Position numbers and translations under genes: made by a program
Part shown: one piece after another, positions 58,436-64,000 of the stretch
How positions within the stretch are numbered: the first letter of the stretch is position 1
Layout of the letters: each line of letters opens with the position of its first letter
The notes under the pieces: model-generated
What the model saw: the letters and a program-made list of their open reading frames with translations, nothing else
Databases searched by the model: none
Told to the model about the DNA's origin: nothing
NCBI GenBank assembly: GCA_008933995.1
Contig: WARS01001497.1
Coordinates: 3,540,001 to 3,604,000 of the forward strand
DNA length: 64,000 nt
Direction of reading: 5' to 3'
Source of the DNA: Datnioides undecimradiatus
Taxonomy: Eukaryota; Chordata; Actinopteri; Lobotiformes; Datnioididae

Positions 58436-58680
58436 TTCCCCCCAACTGGTCAGGACAGATGTCCGTCCACCTAGAGACAGGATCTGCCCAAGGTTTCTGC
58501 CTGTTAAAAGGAAGTTTTTCCTTGCCACTGTTGCCGAGTGCTTGCTCATGGTGGAACTGTTGGGTGTAACTAACAGTAATGAGTGTGGTCTAGACCTGCT
58601 CTGTTTGTAAAGTGCCCTGAGATGACTTTTTGTTGTGAATTGGCGCTATATAAATAAAATTTAATTGAATTGAATTGAAC
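57655..58680 (+). mobile_element. LINE fragment, copy 3, with intact C-terminal RT tail
   Basis: An open frame to 58102 reads LQLIQNAAARVMVGISKRDH, SPVLASLHWLPVKSRIDFKV, GGRAFSYQAPLLWNQLPVW and [16 protein letters not shown], the C-terminal end of a teleost non-LTR retrotransposon reverse transcriptase. It is followed by the same 3' UTR as copies 1 and 2, with a (TC)n tract at about 58400-58437, ending GGCGCTATATAAATAAAATT and (GAATT)n at 58680. It is 5'-truncated and therefore dead. It is the best-preserved of the three copies. Confidence 0.88.
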
Positions 58681-58684
58681 TAAC

Positions 58685-58925
58685 CTGCAGCTGATCAGTG
58701 TGTGTGCTGATCAGAGAGTGTGTGCATGAAACAGAGCTTCTCTCTGTGACTGAGCAGCGACTCAGCAGTGATGTGACTCTGCAAAGGTCAGAAGCTGCTT
58801 TCTGAAACACATCACTGTATTAAAGCAGAGACTCAGCTTCAATGCTCTGCAGAGACTCTGGAGTCACAGCAACACATCACTGTGTTAAAGCAGAGACTCA
58901 GCTTCAATGCTCATCTGAGTCTGGA
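58685..58925 (-). repeat. Dispersed minisatellite element, copy C (inverted)
   Basis: The reverse complement of the element at 14.9-15.2 kb, including both the 65-base units and the unique flank (AGGTCAGAAGCTGCTTTCTG). It begins within a few bases of the 3' end of LINE copy 3. Confidence 0.87.
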
Positions 58926-59373
58926 GACTGACTCACACACAGCAGACACACTGCTGACTCAGCGGGAGCAGCAGCACTGAGATGATGTGATAATAAAATG
59001 ATGCTAATTTGTCCACGGCAGTTGAATATTAGCTGAAAATATCACGTGTGCGTGTAGGTGTGGTGTTAAAATGATCTCAAAACATTTGTTCCTGTCCATT
59101 AATGAAAGACTAGAGTAAGTCAAAGTCACTTTTAATCCATCTTCAACCAAACAAAGTTATTCATTATAAAATGAGATTATTCCCAGTCTGGAAAACTGAG
59201 CTAAAGTCTCAATTCTCTTGTTAATATGTGAATATACATCAGATAAACATCAACAAAGTTTGGAAATTAGATGAAATCTATCAGGAAAATGTTGGATCAG
59301 CAGTAATTCTTTACAAACGACGTTCATCACATGTTATTTTGTCTTTCAGAGGGTTTCGACCTAACACGTCACA

Positions 59374-62300
59374 ATGGATCGATGTGAGTAAGGACTGTTT
59401 TATTCAGACTCTGTGATTGTAGGTAATGTTTACTCAATAACTACTGAAGATTCATGTACTCAGCGCTACCATAAACTGAGTAAACTGTCTCTGCTGTGTC
59501 ACAGCGTCTGCACTCAGGATCTTGCTGTTGGGGAAAGGTGAAGATCTAAAGACGGAGCTCTGCAACTTCATCACTGGAAACCATGATTTTCATGTTCACA
59601 AAGATTCCTCAATCAGACGCTATGTGGCCATTGGTGGAGAGTGGAGAAGGAAACCAGTGACAGTGGTGAAAACTGCCGACATCATGAGCGTCTCTGAGGA
59701 AACCTTGAGACAAGAGATGAGGAGATGCGTGAGTCTTTGTCCTCCTGGACCAAATGTTCTGCTGCTGTTAATGAAGCATTTTGAGTTCACAGAGAGAACC
59801 AGACAAACACTGAAGTCCATCCTGAGTTTGTTCGGTCAAGATGCCTTTAAACACTTGATGGTCGTCAGCACACGTTCGAAAGATAAAACTGTGAATCAGC
59901 TCCTGAAAGACTGTGGAGGAAGATACTACAACATGGATGATAACAACCACATGTTATTGATGGAGGAGATTGAGAAGATTGTGCATGAAAACAAAGGAGC
60001 CTTCCTCACCTTCACTGAAGAGTCTGAGCCCATGAGACCAGCTGTAAACCTGGTTCTGTGTGGGAGGAGAGGAGCAGGGAAGACCTCAGCAGCCAGGGCC
60101 ATTTTAGGTCAGACAGAGTTTCAGTCGGTCTCCAACTCATCAGAGTGTGTTAAAAATCAGGGAGAGGTGTGTGGACGTTGGGTTTCCCTGGTGGAGCTGC
60201 CTGCCCTGAATGGAAAACCTCAGGGGGCAGTGATGGAGGAAGCATTCAGGTGTATCTCTCTCTGTGATCCTGACGGCGTCCACGCCTTCTTCCTGGTTCT
60301 ACCTGTGGACTCACTCACTGATGAAGACAAGGAAGAGTTAAAGACCATCCAGGACACATTCAGCTCTAGAGTCAATGCCTTCATCATGGTTCTGGTCACT
60401 GTGGAGTCAGATCCTGAGAAGTATCTTGACTTTGTGAGACAGAGCAGAGTCATCCAGGAGATCTGTGGCAGCTGTGGAGGAACATATGCTGTTATCAACA
60501 TCAATGACAAGCAGGAGCTTGCCAGGATTTTGGATACTGAAATGGGAAGGACATTCATCAGACAATGCTGCTACACGACCAAAATGTTCGTACAAGCACA
60601 GATAGAAAAGATGGTGCAACAAGAGAAATTCATCCACAAGCAACAAGCTGAACTCCAGATGCTGAGAAAGAGCAGCATTGCCTGTGAGTATGTGAACGTC
60701 GCTCATGCCAAAGCTGCTGCGCAAGGCACCAAACTGCCCACTGAGTTCAAACTGAGCCGAACAACCAAAAACAACCACCAACAACAGTCAAATCCAGCTT
60801 CAACATCAATGAGAGCCTCAATCAGCTGATAACACAGTATAGAAGAGAACAGATACTGTACCTGAGTACTTTTACTCTAAATACTCTAATTACATCTGAT
60901 TGAAAACACTACTCTTACTCTAAATACTCTGATTACATCTGGTGACTCTTATCTTTCTTTAGTTTCTGTTTGTTTATATGTTCTAACATGATCAGACACT
61001 GACACTGACCTTTGAATCAGTCAGATATAAATGATTTCTCTGGTTCTACCTGAGCCCGACACTTAATGGGATGATTGACCAGACAAACCCTAAAACTGAC
61101 TGGATTTTCTTTGCTAATAAAGGTCACCGGTCCTGGTGTTGACCGTTGAATTAACTCCCCGGTATTTATTAATAAGTCTTGATGCTTCGTCTTTGTTGCT
61201 TGTTAACTGCAGGTCTTATTGTTTTGCAGGTGAAGATGAGAAGCAGCGTCTGAAGACTCTCAGGATTGTGCTGATAGGGAAGACGGGCTGTGGAAAGAGC
61301 TCTTCAGCAAACACCATCCTGGGAAGACTAGAGTTCAAAGCTGAATCAGGCCAAAAATCAGTCACCAGACATTGTCAGAAAGCAGAAGGTGAAGTGGACG
61401 GTCGTCACGTCATCGTGGTCGACACTCCGGGTCTGTTTGACACAGCTTTGTCCCATGAGGAGGTTAACGAGGAGATGGTGAAATGCATCAGTCTTCTGGC
61501 TCCAGGACCACACGTCTTCCTGATGGTGGTACCGATCAGCAGGTTTACAGAAGAGGAGAACAAAACCTTAAAACTGATCAAGGAAGGCTTTGGGAAGAAT
61601 GCTGAGAAGTTCACCATTGTTCTCTTCACAAGAGGAGATTCACTGGAACATGACCAGAAGTCAATCAACGAGTACGTCAAAACACAATGCAGCGACTCCT
61701 TCAAGAAGGTGATTAGGGACTGTGGAGGAAGATACCACGTGTTCAATAACTACGACAAACACAACCACAGACAAGTCACTGAGCTGATAACCATGATCGA
61801 CACCATGGTGATGGCAAACAGAGGAAGCTGCTTCACCAATGAGATGCTGCAAGAGGCCGAAACAGCAATACAGAAGGAAGTGGAGAAGATCATGAAGGAG
61901 AAAGAGGAAGAGATGAGGAGAGAGAGGGAGGCCATTCAGAGGAAATATGACAGAGATACGAAGGAGATGACCAGAAGAATGGAGGAACAGAGGGTGGAAA
62001 TTGAAAAGGAGAGAAAACGGAGAGACGAGAAACTGGAGGAATACATCAGTAAAGAGCTGGAGAAGAAAAGGCAAGAGCAAAAGAGGAGAGAAGAAGAAGA
62101 CAAGTGGAAGAAAAGACAGGAAGAGTTACAGCAAAAGGAGTGGGAAGCCAAGATTGCACAGAACTCAGAAGAGATGAGACAAAAACAAGAGGCGTTGGAA
62201 AGAGAGCGGAGAGAGTGGTGGAAGAAACAAGATCAGGAAAACCAGCAGAGGGAAAAAGAAATAATTCGAAGGCTCAGAGAGGAACATATGATGGAAAAGC

Positions 62301-62794
62301 AAAATTGTGAAGAGATCATGAGAGAAGAGGACCAAATCAGACGAGAACGAGAGGAAACAGAGAGAAGACAACTGGAACAACAGTATGAGAAAACCATGAA
62401 GGGTGTGAAAAACTTGTATGAAGAAGAGGCCAGAAAGAAAGCAGAGGAAATCAACATGTTTATACAGAAGTACATGACGGAGCTGACGGAGCGCGAGAAG
62501 CAAATGAAAGCCAAAGAAGAAGAGTATGACATCTTAAAGGCGCTTTCAACAAAGAATGAGGAGGAAATTAAGAAAAAACACAGAGAAGAAATCAAGAACT
62601 TGGTGAAGTGTCTCTTTAAAAAGAAGCAAAATCTGAAAAAGATCAACAACTTACTGACCAAACAGGAGCGTGAGATGGAGAGCGCAGGAACTGAGCAGCA
62701 GCAGGAGATCCTGAGGAAAACACACGAGACACAACTCAACGATCTGATTCAGGAACTGAATGAAGGCAAATCACAATGGTGCCACGTCTCCTGA
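59374..62794 (+). CDS. GIMAP8-like protein with three AIG1 GTPase modules and a coiled coil
   Basis: GIMAP (AIG1/IAN) proteins are septin-like GTPases of immune cells that assemble on internal membranes. Proposed exons: 59374-59383 (MDR plus one base, donor GTGAGT), 59505-60683 and 61230-62794; 2754 nt, 917 residues, all in frame. Module 1 (from residue 7, ALRILLLGKGEDLKTEL) lacks a working P-loop. Module 2 (residues 190-197, GRRGAGKT) has an intact P-loop. Module 3 (residues 413-420, GKTGCGKS) has P-loop, DTPGLFDT (G3), APGPHVFLMVV and TRGD. After about residue 620 comes a long Glu/Lys/Arg-rich coiled coil. The protein ends WCHVS. If the GCC T|GTGAGT donor at 60684 is not used, exon 2 reads on to a stop at 60827-60829 and gives a two-module protein. 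Start chosen because it splices in frame. Confidence 0.85.
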
Positions 62795-63660
62795 GGCTCT
62801 GAGTAATGTTCTTCCTGATCTGTTCTTTACTTCTTTCTAAATGAACTAATCATTAACGAATCAGTAGCTACTGTCACATTTACTCAGGAGTTACTCTGTG
62901 ACTAATTACTAGCTAGTAGTTAGCTCCTCACACTGCTCAACATTACTGGAAACTGTTAGCGGTGGATTGTCAAAGTTTTTTCAGATTGTTATTGTCCCAA
63001 AAGGATGAATCCCAATGAATGCGGTCTTTCCATCATCAGGCTAAGATTTTGAATTTCTAATTAGCTGTAAGCTAGTAAGATGCTAATATTACAGTGCTAG
63101 CACTAACTAATGATATAAACATCAGCCCTATGTGTATTTTGTGTTAGCTAGCATGCTAATGCTACTTAGCTGTAAGCTAGTCTTTTTTTTTAGTTTTCCA
63201 TCTGGAATAAGTTGATTGTTGTAAAACCTGGTGGGGCAGTGACGTGTTCAGCTTTCAGAGGATCTTTATAAGTCGTCTTTGATTCCTTCTGAGATGTTTT
63301 GTTGGGAATATTTGTCATTTTCTGATGTTTGTTTTCATGTTTTTCTGAACTGTGTCGCTATTAAACTTATTCTGATTATTCACAAATAACACAGCAGCTC
63401 AGTGATGAATGACTTCTGAACAAAATAAAGTTAATTTCAAATGCTGCTTCACTACATTAGTGTTTTGTTATTTCTTAATAGAGAATGAGATGGTTTACAT
63501 CTGATGACGTAACTCAGATGAATCTTTAATCATATTTTCTGTGTTTGACCTTTGAATTCTTTGCTTTTCACTGTAAAACTGTTGATTGTACTGTACCTGC
63601 ACCGGAGAGGCTGTGGGAGGACGTGGACTCTGCAGGTGTCCTCAGTTTACTTGATCAAAT
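62795..63660. other. 3' UTR of the GIMAP8-like gene and flank
   Basis: AATAAA at about 63424-63429 is a possible poly(A) signal. The stretch has no coding feature. GCTAG/TAGC-rich words around 63070-63180 are common background in this genome. Confidence 0.5.
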
Positions 63661-63661
63661 T

Positions 63662-63800
63662 AATACGAGGTGTGATCAAAATGTTTTCAGACCACTATAA
63701 AATTTACATTTGGCTGCTGACTCCTTTGATGTAGCTGAATTGCGCAGAGATACTCCACTGCCGCAAAGCTCCATCTGTGACCCTTCAGCTGCACTGTCAC
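63662..63800 (+). mobile_element. Possible mariner-type element end
   Basis: TACGAGGTGTGATCAAAATG at 63663-63682, followed by sequence starting TTTTCAGACCACTATAAAAT, looks like the terminal repeat and 5' leader of a mariner-type element. No transposase follows and no second end is visible before the window closes. Confidence 0.35.
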
Positions 63801-63880
63801 TGTGGAGGAGGAGGAGAAGAAGAAGAAGAAGAAGAAGAAGAAGGAGACAAAGAAGGAGAAGAAGAAGAAGGAGAAGAAGT
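63801..63880. repeat. Purine tract (GGA/GAA)n
   Basis: About 80 nearly uninterrupted purines, mostly GAAGAAG and GGAGGA. Such tracts can form triplex DNA. It makes a spurious poly-arginine frame. Confidence 0.95.
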
Positions 63881-63953
63881 GTGTGTCTGCAGGTGCAGCA
63901 GCAGGGCGGTGCAGAGCAGTGATTGTGTTGCTGCAGCTAAAACACTGTGTGTG

Positions 63954-64000
63954 TTCTCAGTGCTGTGTGTCCTGATGGAGAAGCAGAGATCCACCTGTCC
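63954..64000 (+). other. Possible first coding exon of a further gene, cut by the window edge
   Basis: An AG (TTCTCAG) near 63954-63960 is followed by an open frame with ATG at 63975 reading MEKQRSTC. The style resembles the N-terminal exons of teleost NLR/TRIM-type immune genes, but eight residues are too few to assign. Confidence 0.2.

Noticed and set aside
60684..61229. Two independent GIMAP genes at 59.5-60.8 and 61.1-62.8 kb
   Set aside because: Phase-matched donor and acceptor join them precisely, and the second ORF has no convincing start of its own. The two-gene reading is kept only as an alternative.

Overview
This window is vertebrate nuclear DNA, almost certainly from a spiny-rayed (percomorph) teleost. 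Genes are split into many short exons with canonical splice sites. The protein sequences are vertebrate orthologues, including purpurin (rbp4l), a fish-type retinol-binding protein gene. The non-genic DNA carries teleost-style retroposon tails, Tc1 elements and GT, TTA, GACA and TC microsatellites. No database search was possible, so all names rest on recognised protein families and on reading the splice junctions by eye.

Layout, left to right. (1) 1-8.5 kb: the 3' end of rnf181 (+) meets tmem150a (-) tail to tail. (2) 8.5-12.8 kb: gene-free, repeat-bearing DNA. (3) 12.8-15.7 kb: a kcnv2 (Kv8.2) locus whose first exon is broken by several frameshifts and a stop, while exon 2 is intact. (4) 17.2-18.7 kb: atp5me (+), four exons. 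(5) 21.1-23.0 kb: rbp4l/purpurin (+), with a TATA box and a likely photoreceptor promoter, convergent with (6) idua (-), 23.3-28.9 kb, 14 coding exons. (7) 29.2-41.8 kb: tnks (-), 27 coding exons encoding about 1258 residues, plus a candidate microexon. (8) 42-64 kb: an accessory, mobile-element-rich region. It holds LINE fragments, a Tc1 copy, a foldback element, a multicopy fish ORF, a decayed GIMAP-like GTPase gene with a partial duplicate of it, and an apparently intact GIMAP8-like gene with three AIG1 GTPase modules and a long coiled coil.

The left two thirds are conserved housekeeping and retinal genes. They cover ubiquitin ligation, phosphoinositide regulation at the plasma membrane, ATP synthase, retinoid transport, lysosomal glycosaminoglycan breakdown, and Wnt/telomere-linked poly-ADP-ribosylation. 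The right third looks like a fast-evolving immune GTPase neighbourhood. Coding exons were stitched by consensus splice sites. Summed CDS lengths for tmem150a, atp5me, rbp4l, idua, tnks and the GIMAP8-like gene are each exact multiples of three, which supports those models. No CRISPR array, rRNA or convincing tRNA gene was seen.
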